A stretch of DNA of 23,294 bases, taken from positions 1-23,294 of the forward strand of contig DKBD01000258.1 in the NCBI GenBank assembly GCA_002451055.1, in the 5' to 3' direction. This DNA comes from Nitrospira sp. UBA6909 (GTDB taxonomy: Bacteria > Nitrospirota > Nitrospiria > Nitrospirales > Nitrospiraceae). The translations under genes and the position numbers were made by a program. The stretch's first letter is position 1; each line of letters opens with the position of its first letter. A model generated the notes under the pieces. The model saw only the letters and a list, made by a program, of their open reading frames with translations. It searched no databases and had not been told where the DNA came from. Positions 6,978 to 16,167 of the stretch are shown one piece after another.

Positions 6978-8075
6978 CTACAACGGTGCGGCAGGATTTG
7001 TCGGCGTGACACTCTCCACAGCATGATACTCCTCTCGATAGATCTGGACCGCCGTCATCAAGAGACCGACCAGGATAGGCCCGACGAAAATCCCCAGGAC
7101 CCCATAGAGCGCCAGCCCCCCCAGCACGCTCAATACCAGCAGCAGGATTGGGATCTGAACATCCTTACCGATCAGCCAGGGCCGAAGAAATTGGTCGACC
7201 ATGGAGACGACGCCGATTCCCCAGGCGAGCATCATGAGAGCCTTTCCCGCTGTACCAATCCAGAGCAGATAGAGCGCCACCGGCCCCCAGACCAACGCCG
7301 TCCCTCCGAAAGGAATCGGCGCCAGAATGATCGTTAACGCCGTGAGCACTACCGGAAACGGAACGTCGAGCGCGAGATAGGCCACTCCAGCCAGCATACC
7401 CTGAACGATTGCCGTCACTAACATCCCCTTGACCACCGCCCGAATCGTCTGATCCAACCTGGTGACGATCTTCTGCTTATGCGATTCATCCATCGGAATC
7501 AGCTGATACCAGGCCGCAAACCATTTCGGACCGTCCTTGAAAAGAAAGAACAGGACGAGCAGCATAATGAAGAAATCCGTCACCAGAATGGCTGCATTCT
7601 TCAGGAGATCGCCCATCTGGCCGACAAGAAATTGGCTCACCCCTTTGACCCCCTCCACCACCGACTGTTCCATGGAAAATCTTTGAAGGTCAATCTCGGC
7701 GATAGCCGTCCGCAACCAGCCCCCGACGATCGGGATCGTCGCCAATTGGTCCGGTAGCCGGTGGAGCCCACCGGCGTTGATCCACGCGCGAATCGCCTGT
7801 TCCGCCGCACCGGCTTCGCGGACCAACATCACCCCCATCACGACCAAGGGCACCACGACGATGCCCAACGCTCCGACTGTCAACATCGCAGCAGACAGCA
7901 TCTCGTTCCCGTTGAACAATTTCGACAGCCGGAGCTGGAGCGGAAATGCCCCATGAGCCAATAGCCCTGCCCACAGGGCCGGGAACAAGAAGGGCTGGAG
8001 GATGAGCCCCATGTGATAGAGCAACAGAGCCAGGAGGGCAAAGAACACGATGGAGAAGACTTGCCGTTGATTCAT
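6978..8075 (-). CDS. AI-2E/PerM family permease
   Basis: This 365-residue polytopic membrane protein has about seven to eight hydrophobic segments and the hallmark C-terminal half of the family. That half includes the APIPFGGTALVWGP loop, the ..DQFLRPWLIGKDVQIP.. motif and a final helix pair ending in GPILVGLLMTAV. The family was named for AI-2 export in E. coli (TqsA), but members also act as Na+/H+ antiporters or have unknown substrates, so transport of AI-2 should not be assumed. It is convergent with the signalling operon (80 bases apart). The ribosome site is poor. Confidence 0.88.
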   Translation of the reverse strand: MNQRQVFSIVFFALLALLLYHMGLILQPFLFPALWAGLLAHGAFPLQLRLSKLFNGNEMLSAAMLTVGALGIVVVPLVVMGVMLVREAGAAEQAIRAWINAGGLHRLPDQLATIPIVGGWLRTAIAEIDLQRFSMEQSVVEGVKGVSQFLVGQMGDLLKNAAILVTDFFIMLLVLFFLFKDGPKWFAAWYQLIPMDESHKQKIVTRLDQTIRAVVKGMLVTAIVQGMLAGVAYLALDVPFPVVLTALTIILAPIPFGGTALVWGPVALYLLWIGTAGKALMMLAWGIGVVSMVDQFLRPWLIGKDVQIPILLLVLSVLGGLALYGVLGIFVGPILVGLLMTAVQIYREEYHAVESVTPTNPAAPL

Positions 8076-8222
8076 GGGGTGCCTGGCGCACGCGCAGATC
8101 CAGCACGTTGATAGCAGATCCGGTGGATTTTGTCACCGGGAGAAACGCTCGGCAGGAAACGGGGACAAGAGCAGGCAGGAAGAATTCCCACCAGATTTCG
8201 GCGCCGAGGTGCGCCACGAGGC

Positions 8223-8666
8223 TTACATGTCCGATTCTTTCCCGATCAAGGCAAGGGGTCTTCCACGATGCTGGTTTATGTCGCAGACATTGTCTGGTAA
8301 TCGAGGCGCCTCTTCCGGCCAGACCGTCGCGCCCATGTCACAGACGCCCTGAAACTTGGCCCCTTCCTCCATCACCATGACAGGACTATGCACTTCGCCG
8401 ATCAGAATGGCCGACTTGAACAGCTGCACCCGTTCGGCCGCTGTGACCGTCGCCTTAATGCGCCCGCTGCTGATGAGCGATCCTGCGGTGATCGTTCCCT
8501 TGACGACCCCATCTTCGCCCACGATGACTTCGCCCTTGGTATGCACGTCGCCGTCCAGACATCCGTCGATGCGCACCGTACCTTCCACTTTGATCTCGCC
8601 CTTCAGATTAACCCCCTTGGCGAGCAGAGTGATGTTACCGTCGTCCATATAGCCGTTCTTTTTCAT
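8223..8666 (-). CDS. Bactofilin (polymer-forming cytoskeletal protein)
   Basis: The 147-residue product contains the repeated beta-helix pattern of bactofilins: GNITLLAKGVNLKGEIKVEG, then hydrophobic/glycine alternation (GDVHTKGEVIVGEDGVVKGTI), then GRIKATVTAAERVQLFKSAILIGEV. Bactofilins self-assemble without nucleotide into membrane-associated filaments that organise cell-wall enzymes and envelope structures. I start at the ATG at 8666 because GAGGAG lies 5 bases upstream. About 30 residues of tail follow the core. It lies just downstream of the PBP1b-type gene on the same strand (about 100 bases), which fits a role in positioning wall synthesis. Confidence 0.92.
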   Translation of the reverse strand: MKKNGYMDDGNITLLAKGVNLKGEIKVEGTVRIDGCLDGDVHTKGEVIVGEDGVVKGTITAGSLISSGRIKATVTAAERVQLFKSAILIGEVHSPVMVMEEGAKFQGVCDMGATVWPEEAPRLPDNVCDINQHRGRPLALIGKESDM

Positions 8667-8767
8667 ACGATCTCCTCGTTGAAACTGGTCGAGGCTCAAG
8701 CTTACCGCAAGACCTACAAGACGCCTAGCAGTAGTTGATTATCGACGAGGGCCCCCTACGGCGATCT

Positions 8768-11095
8768 TCATCGGTCCTGGACTGGCCAGGAAAATCCGAA
8801 CGTCTGTTTGAACCGTTCCCACCACCCCCCCCCATGAACCTCACAATAGACAGTCGGCTCCGTCCCCGCGATGAATACCTCGGAGACTTTCTCCGGACAT
8901 TGAGACGTGGCCAGTTGCCCGGTCTTGGGGTCGATCTTTCGCTCGACCAGTCCATCGGGAATTTCAAAGTCCGGTTGATCCGCCGGGATAAGCCTGACCG
9001 CCAACTTGCTCCAAATCGGAAGCGCTGCCTGCGCGCCGGTCAATTTGATCGGTCGCTCGTCGTCGAATCCCACCCACACCCCGACCACAATATCCGCCGT
9101 ATAGCCGACAAACCACGCATCTCGATAACCGTCCGTCGTGCCCGTCTTACCCGCTACCGGGCCCTGGACCCCGAAGGCTCTGGCCTTGGCGCCGGTTCCC
9201 CGCTCGATCACTCCTTTCAACAGAGACGTCACAAGATACGCCCCTTGCGGAGAGGCAGCCTGGCGTCGGTCCACAGTCTGGCTCCAGACCGTCTCGCCGG
9301 TCTCACGCATCACGTTGGAGACGGCGATCGGACGTACTGCGACCCCGCCATTGGCGAGCCCTCCGTAAGCCGACGTGATGTCGAGCAGAGAGACTGAGGA
9401 ACTGCCCAACGCCACGGACAGATTGTTAGGCAAAGGAGTGGTAATCCCAAACGCCTGCAACATACTGATGAAACGGGTGAGGCCCGTTCGATGAGCCACT
9501 CGAACGGCGGGAACATTCAAAGATTGTTCGAGCGCCGTTCGCACCGTAACCAGGCCGCGATATTGCCGATCGTAATTCTGTGGCGACCAGCTCCCGGTGC
9601 CTGATTCCAGTGTCACCGGCTCATCCTCCAGCAAGGTTGCTGGAGTCAGTCCGGCCTCCCCCTGCTCTCGCGTGTCTTCAAACGCGGCCAGATACACGAA
9701 AGGCTTGAAGAGCGATCCGGCCGATCGATGAGCCTGTACTGCGCGATTGAATTGACTGGTGCGATAGTCGCGCCCGCCGACCAACGCAAGGATGCGCCCG
9801 GTCTTCGCCTCCAACACAACAATCGCACCCTGAAGCGGCCGCTCAGCCCCCTTGAGCGACGGATAGGTCGCTTCCAGCTTGTCCAATCCTTGCTGCAAGC
9901 CCTGGGTGGCTAGATGCTGAATCCACGGATCGAGTGTTGAAAAAATTCTGGCTCCTTCCGGGATGCCCGTACCGACTCCCCCTTCCACTTCCCGGAGCAG
10001 GTAGTCGACGAAATGCGGGGCATCGGTCAGGGTATCTTGGGCCAGCGCCACCTTCACCGGTTTACTCACCGCCTTAGACCAGACCTTCTCCGTCACGATG
10101 CCCTGGTCTCGAAGACGGCGAAGCACGGCGTTCCTTCGCTCCGTCGCTTGCTCGATATGCCTCACAGGAGAGTAATTGTTGGGGCCTTTGATCAACCCGA
10201 CGATCAACGCTGTCTCTTCGATCGACAATTCGTCGAGGCTCTTGCCGAAATAGCGGTGGGCTGCCTCCCCAACGCCATAGATGGAAACCGATCCGGACTG
10301 GCCCAAATAGATTTCGTTGAGATAGCACTGGAGAATGTCTTCTTTCCGATACTTGAACTCCAGCACAATGGCCGCCATAAACTCCTGGAACTTTCGTTTC
10401 ATGGTTCGCTGCGGCGAGTAATAGAGGTTTTTCGCCAACTGCTGCGTCAGCGTGCTCCCACCCTGCACAACAGCGCCGCGGGTCATGTTGGTCCACAGCG
10501 CCCGGCCGACGGCAATGGGATCGATACCGTAATGAGAAAAGAAACGGCGGTCTTCGACGGCCAACAGTGTCTGAATCAACATCGGAGGGATGCGGTTCAG
10601 TGGAATCCATTCCCTGACCTGTTTGGATCCAGCGCGCATGCCACTGATGATGACCGGCTCGAGAAACACCCACGGGGCCGGTTGTTCGTAAGGCAACGAC
10701 AGAACCTCGGTCACCATGCCCTCCATCAGCCTCATCCGGACGGCTCTGGCCGGAAGACGGTGCTCCGGCTGGGCATGCAGAAAGATCTCGATCGATTCAT
10801 CAGTCAGGTAATAGTCCCCGGCAACCCGTGGGGCTGCGGTGGTCGGACGATATTCTAAACGTCGCAACCGATCGATCAACCCCGATTCGACGACGTGAAG
10901 CCCCGGAGACAAGGGAAACGGAGCGCCATAGATCAGAAGCGGAGGATGGTCATCACTCTTGGGCAACATGAGTGTCGCCGAGAGGATGAAACCATACGAT
11001 GCCAGAGCGATCGTGCAGACTCCGAGGATGCCAAGCACTGCCAGCATCCCGCGTCGGATCCAGAGAATTCGAGCCCGCGAAACATCATCGGCCAT
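8768..11095 (-). CDS. mrcB: Bifunctional peptidoglycan synthase, PBP1b type
   Basis: This 775-residue class A penicillin-binding protein begins with a short cytoplasmic segment, then a membrane anchor at about residues 17-40. A UB2H-like region follows at about 50-150 (IEIFLHAQPEH... region), as in PBP1b. The glycosyltransferase (GT51) domain has its catalytic E181 in EDRRFFSHYGID and the QGGSTLTQQLAKN motif. The transpeptidase domain has S461 in SLFK, S525 in SLN and K650 in KTGTT, so both activities look intact. Context motifs such as FNRAVQAHRS before SLFK and WSPQNYDRQY match E. coli PBP1b better than PBP1a. It polymerises and crosslinks peptidoglycan in the periplasm. Confidence 0.95.
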   Translation of the reverse strand: MADDVSRARILWIRRGMLAVLGILGVCTIALASYGFILSATLMLPKSDDHPPLLIYGAPFPLSPGLHVVESGLIDRLRRLEYRPTTAAPRVAGDYYLTDESIEIFLHAQPEHRLPARAVRMRLMEGMVTEVLSLPYEQPAPWVFLEPVIISGMRAGSKQVREWIPLNRIPPMLIQTLLAVEDRRFFSHYGIDPIAVGRALWTNMTRGAVVQGGSTLTQQLAKNLYYSPQRTMKRKFQEFMAAIVLEFKYRKEDILQCYLNEIYLGQSGSVSIYGVGEAAHRYFGKSLDELSIEETALIVGLIKGPNNYSPVRHIEQATERRNAVLRRLRDQGIVTEKVWSKAVSKPVKVALAQDTLTDAPHFVDYLLREVEGGVGTGIPEGARIFSTLDPWIQHLATQGLQQGLDKLEATYPSLKGAERPLQGAIVVLEAKTGRILALVGGRDYRTSQFNRAVQAHRSAGSLFKPFVYLAAFEDTREQGEAGLTPATLLEDEPVTLESGTGSWSPQNYDRQYRGLVTVRTALEQSLNVPAVRVAHRTGLTRFISMLQAFGITTPLPNNLSVALGSSSVSLLDITSAYGGLANGGVAVRPIAVSNVMRETGETVWSQTVDRRQAASPQGAYLVTSLLKGVIERGTGAKARAFGVQGPVAGKTGTTDGYRDAWFVGYTADIVVGVWVGFDDERPIKLTGAQAALPIWSKLAVRLIPADQPDFEIPDGLVERKIDPKTGQLATSQCPEKVSEVFIAGTEPTVYCEVHGGGWWERFKQTFGFSWPVQDR

Positions 11096-11593
11096 GGCAC
11101 AGCTTACCCTGTTGTCGGCAAGGAAGAAAACACTCCCGCCCCCCCTTGCGCTAGGCGGCGAAAGAAAGCATCGACGAAACCCAGCGGCTAACGGATCCCG
11201 TTACACCGGCTTCACTTTCAGACATTGCCCCATGAAGAGCGGAGTTGATGTATGGCCTTCCTTCGAACGCTGTCTGGCGGGCGATCATTTCCTAGGTATC
11301 GTCGGTCCGGTACGGCACATTAGGGCAGATATGGATCTTGCTGCATAAACCATGGCGCCACGCACGGCCACCTTGCGAGACACGACCACTTCCGCCCGTG
11401 GGAACTACCCATAGCTCAGAGGCCGGAACGGATTGGTCGGTGACGATGAACGAGACCGTGGCTCACCATCCAGGAGATCGTCGGAGATAGCAAGCCTCTC
11501 CCCTCATTTGTAGGATTGTATCCCTGCGCCAACACAGGGATAAGAGAGTCAGGATTTGTATTCCGTCACGTTCTGCATGAGGAGCTCTGCAAG
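11096..11593. other. 498-base intergenic region between the PBP1b gene and the pilus subunit gene
   Basis: The region separates two divergent genes and should hold promoters for both, but I see no convincing -35/-10 pair or sigma54 site. Open frames here lack good start sites and have skewed composition, and I do not count them as genes. The only clear structure is the 8-bp hairpin at 11519-11542 in the leader of the pilus subunit gene. Confidence 0.5.
11519..11542 (+). promoter_or_regulatory. Leader hairpin upstream of the first pilus subunit gene
   Basis: Bases 11519-11526 and 11535-11542 are perfect 8-base inverted repeats around an 8-base loop, ending about 50 bases before the ATG of the first subunit. 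There is no following T-run, so it is not a standard terminator. It could be an operator palindrome or an mRNA-stabilising or regulatory stem in the leader. Confidence 0.4.
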
Positions 11594-12115
11594 ATGTTTC
11601 TGAAGCCAATAACCACATATCGCTGGCTGATTGTGATGGGACTTCTGCTGGAACCAGCCTTGGCCTTGGCGGGGTCAGCGACGTCCAGCTTCCGCGTAAC
11701 CGCCACGCTCGACCCGACTTGTTCGATCCAGACTACGCCCGCCACATTCGGCCACTATAATCCGCTCACCACCCACGCGACGGCGCCTCTGGATATCATC
11801 AGCTCCGTGACCATCACCTGCAGCAAAGGAATGGCCACGACGATCGGACTGGATCGTGGGCTGCATGCCGACGATGCACAAGGCACCACCCGGGCCATGA
11901 AACACCTGTCGAAGACTGAGTTTCTCAGCTACGAACTCTACCAAGATGCTGTCCATACCACACTGTGGGGAACGACAGGCGCTCATCTGGTCGTGCCGCC
12001 CATCGCACCTGACACGAAACCTCGCACCTTCTTGATTTTCGGCCGTATCCCTCCGGCACAAGATGTGTCCGCCGGAGAGTATCACGATACCGTAGTAGCG
12101 ATCGTCAACTTCTAA
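11594..12115 (+). CDS. Spore coat protein U domain pilus subunit (Csu type), copy 1
   Basis: This 173-residue secreted protein has a signal peptide ending near ALALAG and a spore coat U/CsuA-B fold. The first strand is SFRVTATLDPTCSI and the second cysteine sits in VTITCSKG, giving the conserved disulfide. The family ending FGRIPPAQDVSAGEYHDTV.A.VNF is complete. Subunits of this class are assembled by a chaperone and usher into thin adhesive surface fibres. I start at the ATG at 11594, with GAGGAG 9 bases upstream. It is clearly paralogous to the subunit at 12478 (shared ..PLTTHAT.PLD.. and GTTRAM) but is separated from it by 362 bases and so may have its own promoter. Confidence 0.9.
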   Translation: MFLKPITTYRWLIVMGLLLEPALALAGSATSSFRVTATLDPTCSIQTTPATFGHYNPLTTHATAPLDIISSVTITCSKGMATTIGLDRGLHADDAQGTTRAMKHLSKTEFLSYELYQDAVHTTLWGTTGAHLVVPPIAPDTKPRTFLIFGRIPPAQDVSAGEYHDTVVAIVNF

Positions 12116-12477
12116 AAAATGGGTTAATGCCGACGTTCTCCCGCTCTGCCAGGCCCTGTACCGCGAGAGCAGCCCCCACAGTTCGCCCCTGATTGATCTT
12201 TCGTCTACCACCATGGCCAGGACCTTCAACGCTTAGCCCGTTGAAACCTGTCTTGCCAAAAATTGTCTCTCCACCTTCACTTTTTTGTTCAATTTCCACC
12301 GGCAAGCCCTCTCTGGCTCGGAGCGTCCTTGCTTCGGCAACGGAAGGCAGATCAATTGATCGAGCAATAACTTAGCAAATTCCCTTAACAGAACATAACC
12401 AGAACAACAGAACTGCCACGGATATTGCAAGGGGACCCCTGAGGCAACGTCCTCAACTATGTCACAGGAGGGACCGC
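12116..12477. other. 362-base gap between the two paralogous pilus subunit genes
   Basis: No gene is supported here; a 66-codon frame on the minus strand has no ribosome site and no recognisable similarity. The right half is AT-richer than its surroundings and ends in AGGAGG before the second subunit, so it probably carries that operon's promoter. I could not assign one with confidence. Short palindromes (AGGGGACCCCT near 12429 and a 5-bp stem near 12440) sit just before the ribosome site. Confidence 0.45.
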
Positions 12478-13008
12478 ATGTACGTGAACCGAGCTGCGAA
12501 ACAGTTTTGTCTTTGGAGTATCTCAGCCTTTGTCCTTTGCATGGCTGCACCGGCTGCCCACGCAGCAACCGCAGCCTCCAATTTCACCGTAAGCGCCGCG
12601 GTGACGGCCACCTGCTCCATCTCAACCGTCGACATGAATTTTGGCAACTACGATCCGATCACGACCCATGCCACCACCCCGCTAGATGTGAACGGCTCAG
12701 TCACGATTACCTGCACCAAGGGCGCCGCCACGTATATCGATCTGAGCCCTGGCTCCAATGCAGCCAATGCAGTTGGAACCACGCGTGCCATGTCGACCGC
12801 CGGCCCGGATTATTTAAGTTATGAATTGTACCAAGAAAACACCTTCACAACTGTCTGGGGAGTGGGAAACCCCGGTAATGCGTTTGTCCCGCCGGTCGCC
12901 CCCAGCAAAGCGCCTCGATCATTCACGATTTATGGGCGCATTCCAGCGGGTCAGGATAGGACGGTGGGTAACTACTCGGACACGGTTACGGCAACAGTGA
13001 ATTTCTAG
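12478..13008 (+). CDS. Spore coat protein U domain pilus subunit (Csu type), copy 2
   Basis: This 176-residue secreted subunit has a signal peptide ending in AHAA, a conserved disulfide pair (C in TATCSIS and in VTITCTKG), and the family C-terminus YGRIPAGQDRTVGNYSDTVTATVNF. An AGGAGG sits 6 bases before the ATG. It is the subunit directly upstream of the chaperone (11 bases away), so it is probably the main CsuA/B-like fibre protein. It shares long similarity with the copy at 11594, indicating a local duplication. Confidence 0.92.
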   Translation: MYVNRAAKQFCLWSISAFVLCMAAPAAHAATAASNFTVSAAVTATCSISTVDMNFGNYDPITTHATTPLDVNGSVTITCTKGAATYIDLSPGSNAANAVGTTRAMSTAGPDYLSYELYQENTFTTVWGVGNPGNAFVPPVAPSKAPRSFTIYGRIPAGQDRTVGNYSDTVTATVNF

Positions 13009-13018
13009 GTCGCTCCCT

Positions 13019-13780
13019 GTGCAGAGACCTGTCGGACGAATCTTCTCAACGCTGCTTGTCCTGTTCCTCCTCAACGTGGAGGAGGGCAGGACAAGTACGT
13101 TTAATGTATCCCCCCTCAAGATCGTGCTGTCCGGTAAGTCCTCCAGCGCGCTCTTGGAAATTACCAACCAATCGGCTGACCCCCTCCGCCTGCAACTCTC
13201 CGTCTCATCCTGGAATCAATCGCCCACAGGCCAGATCCTGTTGCGGGAAACCGAGGAGATCATTCTCTTCCCGCCCCTCCTCACGGTCGAGCCCGGCGAG
13301 AAAAGAAAGGTTCGCCTCGGAGCGGTCACTCCTCGGGAACTTACAGAGAAAAGCTATCGGATCGTATTAGAAGAACTTCCTCCGCTGGCTGGATCGCCGG
13401 CCGCTGCTGGCAACCAGATTCGCGTCCTCACCCGTATGACCATCCCCGTTTTTCTCGAACCGGTGAAACAGATCGCGAGCGGGCAGATCGCTGATCTGAC
13501 GGTACGCCAATCTGTCGCTACGTTTGAGATTCGTAACACCGGCAATACCCACTTCATCGTCCAACAGATCGGATTGGTGGGCACCGGAGCAACCGGTCAG
13601 CCTCTCCTCACACGCCAGATCGATGGGTGGTACGTCCTCGCAGGCGGTTTGCGGCGATATGACCTTCCGCTGTCGGCCGAAGAATGCCGCGGACTGCGCG
13701 CGGTCTCGGTCGAAGCCCAGACGGACGCCGGCCCGCTCAGCGCTCACATAGATCTCCCCGGCGAGGGGTGTGGCCGCTAA
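13019..13780 (+). CDS. PapD-like periplasmic pilus chaperone (CsuC type)
   Basis: This 253-residue protein has a signal sequence and two immunoglobulin-like domains. The first domain contains FNVSPLKIVLSGK, the LLEITNQSADPLRLQL strand, and PPLLTVEPGEKRKVRLG followed by ..KSYRIVLEELPP, all typical of spore-coat-U-associated chaperones. The second domain starts near ADLTVRQSVATFEIRNTGNTHF. It should bind unfolded subunits in the periplasm by donor-strand complementation and bring them to the usher. The start is a GTG only 10 bases after the subunit stop and with a poor ribosome site, so translation may be coupled. Confidence 0.92.
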   Translation: MQRPVGRIFSTLLVLFLLNVEEGRTSTFNVSPLKIVLSGKSSSALLEITNQSADPLRLQLSVSSWNQSPTGQILLRETEEIILFPPLLTVEPGEKRKVRLGAVTPRELTEKSYRIVLEELPPLAGSPAAAGNQIRVLTRMTIPVFLEPVKQIASGQIADLTVRQSVATFEIRNTGNTHFIVQQIGLVGTGATGQPLLTRQIDGWYVLAGGLRRYDLPLSAEECRGLRAVSVEAQTDAGPLSAHIDLPGEGCGR

Positions 13781-13812
13781 ACCGGCGTCTGGACGGTTAC
13801 ACGGAATGACAC

Positions 13813-16167
13813 ATGCCGACATGGACACAATGGCAACACATACGACCCGCTTGTTGCATAGTCGTCGTGGCGGTTGTCGTGGCGGTTGAGGTCCTGATCG
13901 CACCGAATGAGACGTTCCCGCAGACAGGAGAGCGGGCTCTCCTGCAGTTGATCGTGAACGAAGTCAGCAAGGGAGATGTTTTGGCTGTCCGCCGTCCTGA
14001 TGATGTGCTCATCCGCCTGTCCGATCTGGAAGCTGCAGGCGTCCGCTCCACCGACGGCCGCCGCGAGTTCATTGGAAAAGAAGCCTATGTCTCCCTCTCA
14101 TCCCTTGCTCCCGCCGCCACCTATGAGCTGGATGAAAAAAACCTCACCATCCGTCTCACCGGCCAAGCTGGCCTGCAAGGGACGACGCAACTCAATCTGA
14201 CACCGACCGCCCCCCCTGGAACCATCTATAGCAAAGACACGAGTTTCTTTCTCAACTACGCAGCCGCCACCAAGGGATTCAGCCGATATGACGTCTTCGG
14301 GGAGGCTGGCTTGAGTGTCTCAGGCCATCTTCTGTCGAGCACGATTCGCCGAACGGAAGACGGGCAGGTCGTGCGGGGGCTCTCCAATCTCACGCTCAAC
14401 GACCGTGACAACCTGACCCGGTGGACCATCGGTGACAGCTTCGGCAACAACGTGGGCTTGGGAGGCAGTGTATTCCTGGCCGGACTCAGCATATCGAGAA
14501 CGTTTTCGCTCGATCCCTACTACTATTTCTTTCCCCGTCCTGGGTTGTCCGGTACCGCTCTCACCCCCTCGACCGTCAGCGTCTATTCGAACGGCGGGCT
14601 TATGCGGCGGGAAACAGTCGCCCCCGGACAATTTGATTTATATAATCTCCCGGTGTCCAACGGGTACCGGATGAACCGGGTCGTTATGCGGGACATCTTC
14701 GGTCGCGAGACTGAAATTCTATCCCCGTTCTATCTGTCCACCAGGGTGCTCCGGTCCGGTGTGAGCGAATACAGTTTCAACGTTGGAATGCGCCGCGACA
14801 ACGTCGCGACGGCCAGCTGGGACTACGACTCGCCGGTGATGCTGGCCCGCTACCGCTTGGGAGTGACGGACTCCATCACACCGGGCGCCAATGTCGAGTT
14901 CGGCACCCGTCTGGCCAATGGAGGCCTGCGGTTCACCGCCAAATCGCTATGGGGAGAAATGGATCTGCTGGTCGCCGGCAGCAGCGACAGTGGCGAGGCC
15001 GGCTCCGCCGCCTCAATGATGTACAGCTACCTGCAGCAATGGTTCAGCATCGGCGCCAGTGTCAGGGCAATGAGCAGCCGATACGCAACCTTGAGTCTAT
15101 CGTCGTCGACCGATCGACCGACGATCGAATCGACGGGATTTATCGGCATCCCGATCGGAAGCCGCGCTAATCTCACTCTGGAGGGCACTTATTCGAGATT
15201 CAGGGATGCGGGCGTGGCTACACGTGTCGGAGCCTCCGGCAATATCCGGCTGTCCAGCAACTGGACGTTGTTCTTCTCCGGAAGCGGAACACAGCGACCA
15301 GACTCTCGCACCACCTACGATTGTTTCGTCGGACTCAGCTACTATTTCGGCAATAACACGACCGGCTACGTCTTCGCCCAGCGTCAGCAAGGCCGGACCT
15401 TCGACCGAGACTTCGGAGGCATCCGGGTGCAAAAATCGCTTCCGGTGGGCCCCGGATACGGGTATCAAGTCGAGGGCACGGGAGGCGATGACGCCCATGG
15501 CCTCGGTCAATTCCAATACCAGGGGCAGTACGGGCGCTACGAGGCGATGTACGATTCGGCGGTAAAACGTCCGGTCTTCACCGTGAGCGGAGGGCTCGTA
15601 GCCATAGGCAGTTCCGTCCACGCCACCCGCGTCGTCGACGACAGCTTCGCCGTGATCCGAACTCCTGGCGTCGCCGGCATGCGGGGATACATCAACAATC
15701 AGGAAATAGGCCGAACGGACAGTCGCGGCGAATTGGTCATCCCGAACCACCTCCTCTCATACTACGGCAACCGGGTGAGCATCAACGATCGGGACGTCCC
15801 GCTCAATTATCGAGTCGATGCCACGGAGAAGACCGTCGCACCACCCTTCAGAGGAGGCGCCCTCGTAGTATTCCCGGTTCTCCGCATACAAATCATCACG
15901 GGAACCGTCCGCATTGAGACGGAAGAAGTGGCGCGGATCCCCGCTTACGGTCAGATGACGGTGACCGTCAACGATGCCACGCGGGAATCGCCGATCGGCA
16001 AGCAGGGAGAATTCTATTTGGAGAATATTCCCCCGGGCACATATCAGGCGACAATCAGCGACGAGGGAACGGTTTGCCGTTTCCCGCTCACCATTCCTGA
16101 TTCGCCGAACCCTATTTTGAAGCTCGGGGAACTCCACTGCGAATCGCCGGCAGGAGGCATACCATGA
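13813..16167 (+). CDS. Outer-membrane fimbrial usher (CsuD type)
   Basis: This 784-residue protein has an N-terminal hydrophobic export signal, an N-terminal domain (LLQLIVNEVSKGDVLAVRRPDDVLIRLSDLEAAG), and a long beta-barrel region with repeated aromatic strands. The barrel region includes the plug-type segment STVSVYSNGGLMRRETVAPGQFDL.NLP. A C-terminal domain follows around GYINNQEIGRTDSRGELVIPNHLLSYYGNRVSIN, which is diagnostic for ushers of spore-coat-U systems. It forms the outer-membrane pore that assembles and exports the fibre. It is 32 bases downstream of the chaperone. Its stop overlaps the ATG of the next subunit (ATGA), so the operon continues. Confidence 0.93.
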   Translation: MPTWTQWQHIRPACCIVVVAVVVAVEVLIAPNETFPQTGERALLQLIVNEVSKGDVLAVRRPDDVLIRLSDLEAAGVRSTDGRREFIGKEAYVSLSSLAPAATYELDEKNLTIRLTGQAGLQGTTQLNLTPTAPPGTIYSKDTSFFLNYAAATKGFSRYDVFGEAGLSVSGHLLSSTIRRTEDGQVVRGLSNLTLNDRDNLTRWTIGDSFGNNVGLGGSVFLAGLSISRTFSLDPYYYFFPRPGLSGTALTPSTVSVYSNGGLMRRETVAPGQFDLYNLPVSNGYRMNRVVMRDIFGRETEILSPFYLSTRVLRSGVSEYSFNVGMRRDNVATASWDYDSPVMLARYRLGVTDSITPGANVEFGTRLANGGLRFTAKSLWGEMDLLVAGSSDSGEAGSAASMMYSYLQQWFSIGASVRAMSSRYATLSLSSSTDRPTIESTGFIGIPIGSRANLTLEGTYSRFRDAGVATRVGASGNIRLSSNWTLFFSGSGTQRPDSRTTYDCFVGLSYYFGNNTTGYVFAQRQQGRTFDRDFGGIRVQKSLPVGPGYGYQVEGTGGDDAHGLGQFQYQGQYGRYEAMYDSAVKRPVFTVSGGLVAIGSSVHATRVVDDSFAVIRTPGVAGMRGYINNQEIGRTDSRGELVIPNHLLSYYGNRVSINDRDVPLNYRVDATEKTVAPPFRGGALVVFPVLRIQIITGTVRIETEEVARIPAYGQMTVTVNDATRESPIGKQGEFYLENIPPGTYQATISDEGTVCRFPLTIPDSPNPILKLGELHCESPAGGIP

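Noticed and set aside
8735..9397. A 220-codon plus-strand frame opposite the PBP1b gene
   Set aside because: It is antisense to conserved transpeptidase motifs and is rich in Arg and Pro, as expected from a shadow frame in GC-rich DNA.
10013..10858. A 281-codon plus-strand frame opposite the glycosyltransferase domain
   Set aside because: Long antisense frames are common in GC-rich genes; there is no ribosome site and no recognisable domain.
11159..11348. Open frame in the PBP1b-pilus gap
   Set aside because: No ribosome site, composition unlike the neighbours, and no similarity recognised.
12270..12345. A GGCAAGCC...GCTTCGGCAACGG stretch that at first resembled a cyclic-di-GMP riboswitch ahead of a pilus gene
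   Set aside because: The conserved order of the GEMM core (GGCAAACC, then GACGCAAAGC with receptor) is absent on both strands.
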